A stretch of 64,000 nt of DNA from Candidatus Mailhella excrementigallinarum (GCA_944324075.1 CALUUZ010000003.1:1-64000); one strand, 5' to 3'. Counted from the first letter of the stretch, positions 27,831 through 36,681 are shown. Notes: generated from the sequence alone by a model not told the origin. Made by a program: numbers and translations.

Positions 27831-28103
27831 ATGAACACCGAAATTTCCATCTGGGATAACGATGTCGAACGCATACGCATCATCGAGGCCAATCTTTACC
27901 GGGCCATGCGCTCCCTGGGCCTGAAGGGCGTTGTAAAAATCATTTCCGAACCTCCGCTCCTCAGTCGCGAAAACCTTCTTGCCAGAGTTCCCGTTCTGGA
28001 AATCATGGACAGGTACTGGAGCCTCACTCCGCAGACGGTCATCACCGAAAAGCAATGCCGCGAATTTCTGGCTTCCCTCTACACTCACCCTTCCGAAGAA
28101 TAA
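27831..28103 (+). CDS. Small redoxin-like protein without the CxxC pair, first gene of the TTT operon
   Basis: 90 residues. The pattern I(E)ANLYRAMRSLGLKG followed by a VPVLEI strand resembles small thioredoxin-fold proteins (redox-active disulfide protein 2 type), where CxxC would sit just before this helix; here the place reads WDNDVERIR with no Cys. If the fold is right it cannot do disulfide chemistry. GGAG lies six bases before ATG 27831. It is 25 bases before tctB, in the same direction. Fold assignment is by eye and uncertain. Confidence 0.6.
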   Translation: MNTEISIWDNDVERIRIIEANLYRAMRSLGLKGVVKIISEPPLLSRENLLARVPVLEIMDRYWSLTPQTVITEKQCREFLASLYTHPSEE

Positions 28104-28128
28104 AAAAGACGTAGTTTCAGGAGGTATG

Positions 28129-28584
28129 ATGGTGAAACGAGGCAACATTCTCGCAGGCGGAATATTTCTGCTCATCGGACTCTGCCTGCTCAAGGTGGCC
28201 ATGGCCCCCCACGAAATGCTCTTTGCGGATCCGAACGCCATGCACATCATGACGTATCCCAAGATACTCATCTTCATCTGGATCGGCGCAAGCGTTCTCT
28301 ATCTGCTCGGCCCCAGGGACGAAAACGACTGGTACGACTTCAAGAAGGCCCGGATACAACTGGGAAAGGTTCTGCTCTGCATCGTCGCGTACGTCTTCAC
28401 CTTCGAATACATCGGCCTGTTCGGCAGTACGCTTCTTTTCCTTCTCGTGTTCTTCTGGATCATGGGCTACAGGAACAAGCTCACCGTTCCCGTCGCCGTC
28501 ATGGTGGCGCTGCTTGCCTGGCTTTCCTTTGAAAAGCTGCTGGGCATTCCCATGCCACGCCCCTTCTTCCTCGCTCTTCTATAG
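28129..28584 (+). CDS. tctB: TctB-family small membrane subunit of a tripartite tricarboxylate transporter
   Basis: 151 residues, four membrane helices (about 7-25, 47-62, 80-105, 110-145). Composition, length and position immediately before the large TctA subunit identify it; sequence of TctB is poorly conserved. AGGAGG lies before two adjacent ATGs (28126 and 28129), the second having the better spacing. The stop is 21 bases before tctA. Confidence 0.85.
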   Translation: MVKRGNILAGGIFLLIGLCLLKVAMAPHEMLFADPNAMHIMTYPKILIFIWIGASVLYLLGPRDENDWYDFKKARIQLGKVLLCIVAYVFTFEYIGLFGSTLLFLLVFFWIMGYRNKLTVPVAVMVALLAWLSFEKLLGIPMPRPFFLALL

Positions 28585-28605
28585 TGCAGACAGGCAGGTA
28601 TATCC

Positions 28606-30120
28606 ATGTTTGAAAATATCTTCCACGCATTAGGAACCATCGCCGATCCGTTCTGTCTGGGAATGTTGGCCTTCGGCGTTCTGTTCGGCACCGTCATCGG
28701 CGCTCTGCCCGGTCTCGGAACGGCCGTGGCCATCACCATATGCATTCCCTTCACCCTCAAGATGGGCAGCGGTCCGGCCATCGCCCTGCTGCTCGGCGTA
28801 TATGCCTCATCCATTTACGGAGGCAGCATTTCCGCCGTGCTTCTCAACACTCCCGGCACGCCGCAATCGGCATGCACCGGCATGGAAGGCTATCCCATGG
28901 CCAAGAAAGGTCAGGCACGGGAAGCCCTCGGCTGGGTCACCATGTCTTCGGTACTCGGTGGCCTCATTTCCTGCGTGGTACTCGTACTCGCAGCGCCCAC
29001 CCTCGCCGCCCTTTCCGTGAAATACGGCGGCCCGCTGGAAATCTGCGCCCTCATCTGCATGGGCCTTGCCTGCATCACCAGCCTCTCCGACGACAATCAC
29101 GTCAAGGGTATCATGATGGGGGTGGCCGGTCTCTTCCTAGCCACCATCGGCAACGATCCGCAGACCGGAGAGATGCGCTTTACCTTCGGCAGCCAGAATC
29201 TCGTTTCCGGCATCGACCTCATGCCCGTAGTTGTGGGCGTCTTCCCCCTCGCCGAACTGTTCTACCGCGTTTATGAGTCCTTCTCGGAAAAGGCCCCTAG
29301 TGTCATCCACTGCACCAGCATGAAGCTCCCCTCCTGGTCCGACTGGAAAGTCAAGGGGCGCATTTCCAACCTTCTGCGCTCCTCCTTCCTCGGCTGCGGT
29401 CTGGGTATTCTGCCCGGCACCGGCGCTACGGCGGCAACCTTCATAGCCTACTCTTCGGCCAAACGAATCTCCCCTGCCCGCGACAACTTCGGCAAGGGCG
29501 AACCCGACGGCCTCATCGCCGCGGAATCCTCCAACAACGCCGTATCCGGCGGTGCACTCGTGCCCACGCTGGCCATGGGTATTCCCGGCGAACCCACCAT
29601 GGCCCTCATGCTGGCCACCCTTACCCTGCACGGCATCACCCCCGGCGTGCGTCTCATGGCCGACAACCCCGACATCGTATACGCCACCTTCATTCTGCTC
29701 ATTATGTCCAACCTCGCCCTCATCCCGACGGCGTGGATCTGCATCCGCGGTTTCGGCAAGATCATCGCCTTCCCCACGGCCGTTCTGCTCGGGTTCATCG
29801 TCATCTGCTCCCTCATCGGCGTGTATCTGCCCAGAAGCAGCATGTTCGACATCTGGGTAACCCTCGTCATCGGCGTCGTAGCCTTCCTCATGCGTCTCAC
29901 CGACTTCCCGGTCGCGCCGCTGCTCATCGGCTACGTGCTCAGCAATCAGCTCGAGTACCGCATGAGTCAGGTGGCCATCTACATGGGCGGTGGCTCCCTC
30001 GCGGACTACACCCTCGAACACCCCGTGGCCATCGTCCTCTTCGCCGTAGCTCTGATCCTGCTCGTTCTGCCTTTCTTCAGAAAGGCCAGGGATAAACGAA
30101 CCTGTGAACCCAACTTCTAA
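28606..30120 (+). CDS. tctA: TctA-family large membrane subunit of a tripartite tricarboxylate transporter
   Basis: 504 residues, usual length, 11-12 membrane helices. Family motifs are clear: FGTVIGALPGLGTAVAI near 28-45, YGGSISAVLLNTPGTPQSACTGMEGYPMA near 68-97, and LGILPGTGATAATFIAYSSAKRIS near 265-288, with VSGGALVPTLAMGIPGEPTMALML. It forms the channel of a secondary transporter using TctC as binding protein. Leu codons are mainly CTC here, while kdp and most other genes in the window prefer CTG, so expression level or origin may differ. Confidence 0.95.
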   Translation: MFENIFHALGTIADPFCLGMLAFGVLFGTVIGALPGLGTAVAITICIPFTLKMGSGPAIALLLGVYASSIYGGSISAVLLNTPGTPQSACTGMEGYPMAKKGQAREALGWVTMSSVLGGLISCVVLVLAAPTLAALSVKYGGPLEICALICMGLACITSLSDDNHVKGIMMGVAGLFLATIGNDPQTGEMRFTFGSQNLVSGIDLMPVVVGVFPLAELFYRVYESFSEKAPSVIHCTSMKLPSWSDWKVKGRISNLLRSSFLGCGLGILPGTGATAATFIAYSSAKRISPARDNFGKGEPDGLIAAESSNNAVSGGALVPTLAMGIPGEPTMALMLATLTLHGITPGVRLMADNPDIVYATFILLIMSNLALIPTAWICIRGFGKIIAFPTAVLLGFIVICSLIGVYLPRSSMFDIWVTLVIGVVAFLMRLTDFPVAPLLIGYVLSNQLEYRMSQVAIYMGGGSLADYTLEHPVAIVLFAVALILLVLPFFRKARDKRTCEPNF

Positions 30121-30131
30121 AGGAGAGCCTT

Positions 30132-31088
30132 ATGATCAGGAAACTTCTTGCCGGACTAGCCATTGCCGCTGCAACCCTTACCCCCGATCTCACGCAGAAC
30201 GCACACGCCGCCGACTATCCTGAACGTCCCATCACCGTGATCGTCCCCTTCGGCGCAGGCGGTGAAGCCGACATCATCGGACGTTTGCTCGCCACGGAAA
30301 TGTCCAAACTCCTCGGTCAGAACGTAGCCGTGCAGAACATCGTGGGCGCCTCCGGCCTCAACGGCATGAATGCCGTGGCCACGGCCAAACCCGACGGCTA
30401 TACCCTCGGCTTCTGTCCCAGCGCGCCTCTGGCCATTCATCCCCACATGCGCAAGCTGCCCTACTCGATCGACACCTTCACCATCATCGGTCGTGCAGTC
30501 AACGCGCCCTACTACATCGTCACTCCCAAGAACGCACCCTGGAACACCACCGCCGAACTGGGCAAAGCCGTCAAGGAAGCTCCTTCCAAGTTCTTCTGGG
30601 CTTCAGCCGGCGCAGGTTCCGTGCCCTTCCTCGCCGAACTCGCCTTCTTCAAGCAGTACGGCATGCCTTCTCAGAACCACGTGCCCTTCAACGGCGACGC
30701 CGACGCCTTCCAGGCTCTGGCCGGCAACCGCGCCCAGCTCTACGCCACCACCGCCGGCACTATCAAGAACTTTGAAGTGAAGCCCCTCGTTCTGCTCAGC
30801 AACGAACGTGACAAGGCCTTCCCTGACTGCCCCACAGCCAAGGAAGAAGGCAAGGATCTCGTCATCAGCCAGTGGACCTGTCTGTTCGCTCCCAAGGGCA
30901 TTCCCGCCGATGTGGTAAGCAAGCTGAGCGCCGCCATGAAGCAGGCCTGCGAATCTCCCGAGTTCGCCGATGCTCTCGACAAGCTCGGCCTTGCTCCCGG
31001 CTACCTCAACACCGCCGACACCCTGGCATTCATTCAGAAGGAATCCGACCGCAATAAGGCCCTCCTTATGTCCCTGGCCGGAAAGTAA
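30132..31088 (+). CDS. tctC: TctC-family periplasmic solute-binding protein
   Basis: 318 residues. Signal peptide MIRKLLAGLAIAAATLTPDLTQNAHA with a probable cut after AHA (near 26), then the family start YPERPITVIVPFGAGGEADIIGR and the carboxylate-loop region (NIVGASGLNGMNAVATAKPDGYTLGF). The protein captures an anionic organic substrate in the periplasm and delivers it to TctAB. The substrate cannot be told from sequence, but an organic acid is usual. AGGAG lies before the ATG; 11 bases separate it from tctA. Confidence 0.93.
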   Translation: MIRKLLAGLAIAAATLTPDLTQNAHAADYPERPITVIVPFGAGGEADIIGRLLATEMSKLLGQNVAVQNIVGASGLNGMNAVATAKPDGYTLGFCPSAPLAIHPHMRKLPYSIDTFTIIGRAVNAPYYIVTPKNAPWNTTAELGKAVKEAPSKFFWASAGAGSVPFLAELAFFKQYGMPSQNHVPFNGDADAFQALAGNRAQLYATTAGTIKNFEVKPLVLLSNERDKAFPDCPTAKEEGKDLVISQWTCLFAPKGIPADVVSKLSAAMKQACESPEFADALDKLGLAPGYLNTADTLAFIQKESDRNKALLMSLAGK

Positions 31089-31120
31089 TCTTGTTCAATA
31101 ACCTCAAGAGGATCAAAACC

Positions 31121-32704
31121 ATGCGAGAAATCAGAAACGCTATTGTGGTCATGTGCGACACCATGCAGTTCAACTATCTGGGCTGCTACGGCAACTCCTG
31201 GATCAAAACCCCCAACATCGACCGTTTTGCCTCTGAAGGTACGCTGTTCGAGAACTGCTACACCGAAAGCCTTCCCACCGTGCCCTGCCGCCGTTCCATG
31301 CTCACCGGCCGTTACACTCTGCCCGTGAAGGGCTGGTCGCAGCTCGACATCGACGACACCACCATTGCCGACCTCTGCTGGGGACAGCCCGTCGAAACCT
31401 ATCTGGTCTATGACGCCGGCCCCTGGCGTCTGCCCAAATTCGGCTACTCCCGCGGCTTCGACCGTGTGTACTTCCTGCACGGCCATGAAACAGACCATCA
31501 GTACTATGCCCAGGACGATCTGACCCCCATGTTCAAGGCCGAAGACTATGTGGAACAGCACGTCATCGACAAGGCCGACGAAATCCTCGGCGAAAACGTG
31601 GTGCGCCCTCTGCTCAACCAGATCGAATGCCACCTGAAGGAACGTCAGTACTGGAAGAGCGATGAAGATCAGCACGCCGCCCATATCTTCAAGGAGGCCG
31701 CCAAGTACCTTGCCAGCGTAGACAAGAACAAGTCGTTCTTCATGTGGATCGACTGCTTTGATCCCCATGAACCCTGGGATGCCCCATCCGTCTATGATCC
31801 CGACAAGAAGTGCATGTACGACCCCGACTACAAGGGCAAGGACATGTTTCTCCCCATTCAGGCCCACGTGGAAGGCATGTACACCGATGAGGAACTTCAT
31901 CACATCCGTATGCTCTATGCCGAAAAGCTCACCAACGTGGACAAGTGGTTCGGCCATTTGACCAGGGCCATCCACGACCTCGGCCTTGAATCCAACACCA
32001 TGGTCATGCTGGTTTCCGACCACGGCTCTCCCATGGGCAAGGGCGAACACGGTCACGGCATCATGCGCAAGTGCCGCCCCTGGCCCTATGAAGAGCTGGC
32101 TCATACCCCGATGATCGTCCGCGGCCCCGGTCTGCCCCGCAATCAGCGGCTCAAGGGTTTCGTACAATCCTGCGACGTGGCTCCCACCGTCTGCGACTGG
32201 CTGGGTCTCGGCGTGCATCCCTCCATGCAGGGTCACAGCCTGCTGCCCATGATCCGCGGTGAAGTGGAAAAGGTGCGCGACTTCGCCATCGCCGGTTACT
32301 TCCGCTACTCCTGGTCCATCATCACCGAAGACTGGTCGTTCATCCACTGGCTCAAAGACGACGAAAAGACCGTAGCCGACGCCCGCTTCGGCATCTACGG
32401 CCAGGATCTCGCCGCCTCCACCGCCCACCTGCGTCAGCTCGCCAAGGCCAACGTGGTGGAAGACCGCGACACCGCCTTCTACAACAAGGCCTACGAAGCC
32501 CACAAGAAAATGGCCACTCTGGACGGTGAAGCCCAGTGGACCTGCACCGCTGCCGCCTCTACCGAAGTGCCGGAACGCGACGAACTCTACGATCGCCGTA
32601 CCGACCCCTTCCAGCTGCACAACATAGCTCATGAGCACAAGGACGTTGCCAAGCAGCTTCTCGATCAGCTCAAACTGTTCATGGCCGAACTTCGCGCCTC
32701 CTGA
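31121..32704 (+). CDS. Sulfatase-like hydrolase of the alkaline phosphatase superfamily, Thr at the nucleophile position
   Basis: 527 residues, no signal peptide, so cytoplasmic. The family start is VVMCDTMQFNYLGCYGNSWIKTPNIDRFASEG, and LVSDHG (about 310) supplies metal ligands. In true sulfatases the motif C/S-x-P-x-R-x3-L-T-G gives formylglycine; here the aligned stretch is T53-V54-P55-C56-R57 followed by RSMLTG, so Thr takes the nucleophile place as in phosphodiesterases and phosphatases of the superfamily, while the Cys is three residues off. It may hydrolyse a phospho- or phosphonate ester rather than a sulfate ester. ATG 31121 is used rather than TTG 31091. It follows tctC, suggesting that it acts on the imported compound. 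Confidence 0.85.
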   Translation: MREIRNAIVVMCDTMQFNYLGCYGNSWIKTPNIDRFASEGTLFENCYTESLPTVPCRRSMLTGRYTLPVKGWSQLDIDDTTIADLCWGQPVETYLVYDAGPWRLPKFGYSRGFDRVYFLHGHETDHQYYAQDDLTPMFKAEDYVEQHVIDKADEILGENVVRPLLNQIECHLKERQYWKSDEDQHAAHIFKEAAKYLASVDKNKSFFMWIDCFDPHEPWDAPSVYDPDKKCMYDPDYKGKDMFLPIQAHVEGMYTDEELHHIRMLYAEKLTNVDKWFGHLTRAIHDLGLESNTMVMLVSDHGSPMGKGEHGHGIMRKCRPWPYEELAHTPMIVRGPGLPRNQRLKGFVQSCDVAPTVCDWLGLGVHPSMQGHSLLPMIRGEVEKVRDFAIAGYFRYSWSIITEDWSFIHWLKDDEKTVADARFGIYGQDLAASTAHLRQLAKANVVEDRDTAFYNKAYEAHKKMATLDGEAQWTCTAAASTEVPERDELYDRRTDPFQLHNIAHEHKDVAKQLLDQLKLFMAELRAS

Positions 32705-32713
32705 TGATCCGCA

Positions 32714-32742
32714 CCGCGCCCCTGCGGCAGACAGGGGCGCGG
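32714..32742 (+). terminator. Strong hairpin between the hydrolase and exporter genes
   Basis: CCGCGCCCCTG (32714-32724) pairs perfectly with CAGGGGCGCGG (32732-32742), 7-nt loop, 9 bases after the hydrolase stop. No T-run follows directly, so it may reduce read-through or stabilise the upstream mRNA rather than fully end the transcript. Confidence 0.5.
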
Positions 32743-32817
32743 CCCCGGACTCCTCCGGCGTTCTACGGCCCCCCCCTTTTCCCACCCGAACGCGTTTTCT
32801 TCCCGCAGGCACTTCCC

Positions 32818-33714
32818 ATGACTAGCCAGACAAAAGCATTCCTCTACGCCGGACTGACCATGCTTGCATGGTCCACCGTTTCCACGGCCTTCAAGGTGGC
32901 TCTCGAAAACCTCACTCCCATGCAGCTCATCTATGTGAGCATGGCCACGGCCGCGTTTTTTCTGCTGGGTACCATGGCGGCGGGAAGAAAACTTTCCGAA
33001 TTCAGGTCCCTCTCCGGCAGAGACTGGAGAAACGGCATTCTTCTCGGTTTCATGCTCTACCTCTACTACACGGTGCTCTTCGTGGCCTACGACTATCTGC
33101 CCGCCCAGATAGCACAACCCATCAACTACACCTGGGCCCTCATGCTGGCCATTCTGGCCTCATGGCTCATGAACCAGAAACTTTCCGCCAGGGAACTCTT
33201 CTGGATGCTCTTTGCCTACACCGGCGTTCTGGTCATCTCCCTCGGAGCCGGCGGAGAACTCGGTCCGCTGCATCCCGCAGGCATGGTCTGCATCATTGCC
33301 AGCACACTTCTTTACGCCCTGTACTGGATTGTGAACACCAAGAGCCGCATTCCCGCTTTTCCCGGCCTCGTCATCTGTTTCTTCACATCCTTCGTACTGG
33401 CCGCCGTCACCTTGATGGTGCAGGGCGGTTCACTGCTCATTCCCCTTAGCCCTCTTCTCGGCGGCGTGTATGTGGGTCTTTTCGAACTCGCCATTCCCTT
33501 CCTTCTCTGGGGCATGGCTCTGCGCCTCACCTCATCCGTCGCCCGAATTTCCACGCTTCCGTTCCTCGTGCCGTTTCTGGCCCTCTTCTGGATCAGTCTC
33601 GTCATACATGAACCCATAGCCTGGACCACCCTTCTCGGCCTTTCCATCATCATTTCCGGTACCTTCATGCAACAGCGCATCGCCGCTCGCAGAGCGGACG
33701 GTACAAACAGCTAA
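32818..33714 (+). CDS. EamA-family (DMT) exporter in the TTT operon
   Basis: 298 residues, ten membrane helices in two repeats. YAGLTMLAWSTVSTAFKVALENLTPMQLIYVSM opens the first repeat, PAQIAQPINYTWALMLAILASWLMNQKLS ends it, and RISTLPFLVPFLALFWISLVIHEPIAW lies in the second. It most likely exports a product of whatever the TTT system imports; this is inference from position. ATG 32818 preceded by GCAGG. Ten bases separate it from the thioredoxin gene. Confidence 0.88.
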   Translation: MTSQTKAFLYAGLTMLAWSTVSTAFKVALENLTPMQLIYVSMATAAFFLLGTMAAGRKLSEFRSLSGRDWRNGILLGFMLYLYYTVLFVAYDYLPAQIAQPINYTWALMLAILASWLMNQKLSARELFWMLFAYTGVLVISLGAGGELGPLHPAGMVCIIASTLLYALYWIVNTKSRIPAFPGLVICFFTSFVLAAVTLMVQGGSLLIPLSPLLGGVYVGLFELAIPFLLWGMALRLTSSVARISTLPFLVPFLALFWISLVIHEPIAWTTLLGLSIIISGTFMQQRIAARRADGTNS

Positions 33715-33724
33715 GGAGTTTTCC

Positions 33725-34042
33725 ATGCCAGTCGAAAATTATGAAGCCCTTACCAGCGAAACGTTCGACGCCTATATGGCCTCTCACAACGGCATCATCA
33801 TCTGCCACAAGCACCTGTGCCCTCACTGCAAGATCATGGGCACCGTTCTAGACAAGGTCAAAGCCATGATGCCGGAACTGGATCTGGCTGCTGTGGAATC
33901 CGTGGAACAGGCTGAACTCTTGAAGAAAATGGACGTGGAACGCGTTCCCACCCTCTGTGCCGTCAAGAACGGTGTCATCGCGGCCCGTCATTCCGGTGTC
34001 ATGAACCCCATGGAAACCATGAAATGGTTCAAACAAGCCTGA
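33725..34042 (+). CDS. Thioredoxin with CPHC active site
   Basis: 105 residues, a complete thioredoxin fold: short N-terminus, IIICHKHLCPHC with the redox pair C32/C35, and the cis-Pro segment VERVPTLCAVKNG near 77. CPHC is unusual for thioredoxin (normally CGPC) and resembles DsbA or small specialised thioredoxins, which suggests a different redox potential. No signal peptide. AAGGAG precedes the ATG. The neighbouring reductase gene starts eight bases after its stop, so the two form a dedicated reducing pair. Confidence 0.9.
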   Translation: MPVENYEALTSETFDAYMASHNGIIICHKHLCPHCKIMGTVLDKVKAMMPELDLAAVESVEQAELLKKMDVERVPTLCAVKNGVIAARHSGVMNPMETMKWFKQA

Positions 34043-34050
34043 GGTCCGTC

Positions 34051-35055
34051 ATGAAGAGCTTTGATCTCGTCATCATCGGCGGCGGTATCTGCGGCATGAC
34101 CGCTGCCATCTATGCGGCGCGTGCCAACATCCGTGCCTGCATCCTCGAGCAGCAGGTCTGCGGCGGCCTGGTGAACTGGACCAACACCGTGGAAAACGTG
34201 CCCTCCTATCAGAGCATTCACGGCATTGATCTCATGGAAAAGTGCCGGGAACACGTCGAATCGCTCAACGTCGCCATAGAGGAAGTGGACAAAGTGACCG
34301 CCGTGAACTTTTCAGGCGACATCAAGAAGATCACCACGTCCATGGGTGAAGAGTACGAGGCTCCCGCCGTCATCGTGGCCACCGGCCGCAGCCCCCGCCC
34401 CTTCCCCGTGGAAACCAATTTTCCCAACATCCACTACTGCTCCGTATGCGACGGTACGCCCTACAAGGGGAAGGATATCATCGTCATGGGCGGCGGCAAC
34501 AGCGGCTTCGACGAATCGCTGTACCTTCTCGGGCTCGGCGTCAGCAACATTCACATTGTGGAAACCTTCCCTTCCTGCATCGCCGCCGCGTCCACTCAGG
34601 ATCTGGCCCGCGCCACGGGAAAAATTCAGGTCTCCGTTTCGATGGACATCACTGCCGTTGAGGAACTGACCGATGGAAGAGGCAGAGTCACCTTCCACGA
34701 CAAGGCCGAAGACAGAACCTATACCGAAGACGTTGACGGCATATTCTGCTTCATAGGCCAGACCCCGAACACCGGCGTGTTCGAAGACAAACTCGACATG
34801 GACCACGGCTACATTCGCGTCAATGCCGACATGGAAACCAATATTCCCGGTGTATTCGCGGCCGGCGACGTTACGACCAAGAAGTATCGCCAGATAACCA
34901 CGGCCATGGGCGACGGAACCATTGCCGCACTTCAGGCCGGGGCGTATCTTCGCCGCCGCAGAACCGGCCGGTCTGTTTTCCCGGAGATGGATCATGCAGT
35001 ACCTTATGGAACGTCCCACCCCCACTCTCTGCCGTTTTCGCGTAACTATAGATGA
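34051..35055 (+). CDS. Thioredoxin reductase-like flavoprotein
   Basis: 334 residues. FAD-binding GGGICGMTAAIYAARA (about 9-24), redox pair in CSVCDG (about 132-137; CATCDG in classical TrxB), NADPH-binding GGGNSGFDESLYL, and the C-terminal GVFAAGDVTTKKYRQITTAMGDGTIAALQAGAYL. It should pass electrons to the thioredoxin encoded just upstream. After the normal end of the family about 28 extra residues follow, encoded largely in the stretch that overlaps the next gene by 62 bases. TGAGG lies six bases before ATG 34051. Confidence 0.9.
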   Translation: MKSFDLVIIGGGICGMTAAIYAARANIRACILEQQVCGGLVNWTNTVENVPSYQSIHGIDLMEKCREHVESLNVAIEEVDKVTAVNFSGDIKKITTSMGEEYEAPAVIVATGRSPRPFPVETNFPNIHYCSVCDGTPYKGKDIIVMGGGNSGFDESLYLLGLGVSNIHIVETFPSCIAAASTQDLARATGKIQVSVSMDITAVEELTDGRGRVTFHDKAEDRTYTEDVDGIFCFIGQTPNTGVFEDKLDMDHGYIRVNADMETNIPGVFAAGDVTTKKYRQITTAMGDGTIAALQAGAYLRRRRTGRSVFPEMDHAVPYGTSHPHSLPFSRNYR

Positions 35056-36334
35056 AGAACGCAGGGGTGCTGCACGCAGCGCCGTCATGGACATGACACC
35101 CGAATCCGACCTTGAAAAAAACGATATCCGGGCGGCAACCATGGAATGGCTCGTGGACGACTGCATTCCCGAGGTTCTGCAACAGGCCGGAATTCTGCCG
35201 CTTTCTCCGGTCCGACTTCTCCCCGGAAAGGAGAACTCCAGGCAGGACAAATACAGCTTCTCCTTTGAAGTGGAAGCTCTGCCGGAACTCGATCTGCCCG
35301 AAGACCTCTCCACACTTGCCGTGGAAGTGGAAGAACCCCTGCCCGATCCCAGAGAGTTCAGGCATGCAGTTCTCCAGGCGCAGCGCAGCCGTGCTGTTCT
35401 TCATCCGGTGGAAGAAAAAAGACTGCCGCAGGACGGAGATGTTCTGCGCCTGAACATCTCCGCCGAAGCCGACGGGAAAGATCTGCCCGACATGCGCCAC
35501 GACGACTTCACCATGAAGCTGCATCCGGTGACCGGCGCTCCTTCCGAAGTCGAAGCGCTGGCCCGCTCGCTTCACGCGGGGGAAAAAATGCAGACCGATG
35601 TGCCCTGCCCGGGCAATTATCCCGATCCTTCCCTGCGCGGACGGAACATAACCATGCAGGTGGAACTTGTGAGCATCAACACGGAAGTTCTGCCGCCCTT
35701 CGACGAAGGGCTGGCCGAACAGCTCGGCTTTTCCTCCCTTGAAAAGCTCAAGAACTCTATTTTTGCTCACATCATGGGAGAAAAGATAAAAAACATTCAG
35801 TCCCGCGCCCAGAAAAGACTCATCGAGTCGCTTCTGGAGAACAGGGAGTTCTCCATTCCTCCCGCGATCATGAGTCTCAACAGGCAGGACTGCGAACAGG
35901 AATTGGCAACGGTCTTCCAGCGTCAGGGGAAGTCCGAAGAAGAGATCCGCCGTCTCATGGCAGACATGGAAAAGGAACTTAATGTCCAAGCGGAAGAAAG
36001 AGCTCGCATGCAGGTGCTTCTGCTGGCCGTGGCCGAGCATGAAAAGCTGGTTGTTTCCCGCGAGGAAGCCGACCGGCAGATACTGCGTCTGGCGGAAAAG
36101 ACCAGCAAGAACTACGACAAGCTGCATGACGCCGTGTACAAACGCCGTCTCATCGACGAACTGCATCTCCGACTGCTTGCAACCAAGGCTCTTCAGCTTC
36201 TGTACAGGAAAGTCGGCAAAATCGTGGTGGACAGCAACAGCCATCCTATTCCTGTTCCCGAAACCGGAAAGCAGAGACCGGAGAGCACTGCTCCGGGCGG
36301 GACGTCGTTTTCCGTCCCCTCCATAAAGGAATGA
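34994..36334 (+). CDS. Trigger-factor-like chaperone lacking the ribosome-docking loop
   Basis: 446 residues. The order of the trigger factor domains is kept: N-terminal domain (CRFRVTIDEERRGAARSAV), FKBP-like PPIase domain (about 145-225, LNISAEADGKDLPD ... GRNITMQVELVSI, LPPFDEGLAEQLG), and helical C-terminal arms. But the segment that holds the ribosome signature GFRxGKxP in trigger factor is missing: about 20 residues are deleted between AARSAVMDM and the helix RAATMEWLVDDCIPEVLQQAG. It may therefore act off the ribosome, perhaps on a protein of this operon. The start at 34994 has GGAG; it overlaps the reductase gene. This is the last gene of the operon. Confidence 0.85.
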   Translation: MQYLMERPTPTLCRFRVTIDEERRGAARSAVMDMTPESDLEKNDIRAATMEWLVDDCIPEVLQQAGILPLSPVRLLPGKENSRQDKYSFSFEVEALPELDLPEDLSTLAVEVEEPLPDPREFRHAVLQAQRSRAVLHPVEEKRLPQDGDVLRLNISAEADGKDLPDMRHDDFTMKLHPVTGAPSEVEALARSLHAGEKMQTDVPCPGNYPDPSLRGRNITMQVELVSINTEVLPPFDEGLAEQLGFSSLEKLKNSIFAHIMGEKIKNIQSRAQKRLIESLLENREFSIPPAIMSLNRQDCEQELATVFQRQGKSEEEIRRLMADMEKELNVQAEERARMQVLLLAVAEHEKLVVSREEADRQILRLAEKTSKNYDKLHDAVYKRRLIDELHLRLLATKALQLLYRKVGKIVVDSNSHPIPVPETGKQRPESTAPGGTSFSVPSIKE

Positions 36335-36681
36335 GACATGCAACACCTTTGCTCCGGGAATACCCCGCAGAACAAAGCCCGCTGCACAGCTCCCGCCTCT
36401 TCCTGTCTTTCCTCTTCCGCGCCGCGCTTTTCTCCTCTCCGGAGTCAATGCGAGGGCAAGAAGTTTCTTTGCCGCCGTCCGAATTGCGGCCCTTGGCATG
36501 TTTCCGGACACCCACTAGGATTTCGGCGTCACCCAGCGGCATATCGTTTTCCTCTTTTGTCTTTTTTATATATCATGTTATTTTATTTGAATATAATAAG
36601 CGCCTTATCCTAAACAGCATCGTTAACTGAAAGCGGCCCGGCAACAGAATTAATCCGGTACAGAACGCCGTCTGAAAGACT
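36335..36681. other. Intergenic stretch without gene
   Basis: Lies between the convergent trigger-factor-like and MATE genes. The first half is GC-rich and has no convincing reading frame; 36540-36605 is AT-rich. No clear terminator hairpin with T-run was found. Confidence 0.5.

Noticed and set aside
31034..32812. Long minus-strand open frame of 592 codons
   Set aside because: Antisense of the sulfatase-like hydrolase gene; Gly/Val/His-rich shadow.
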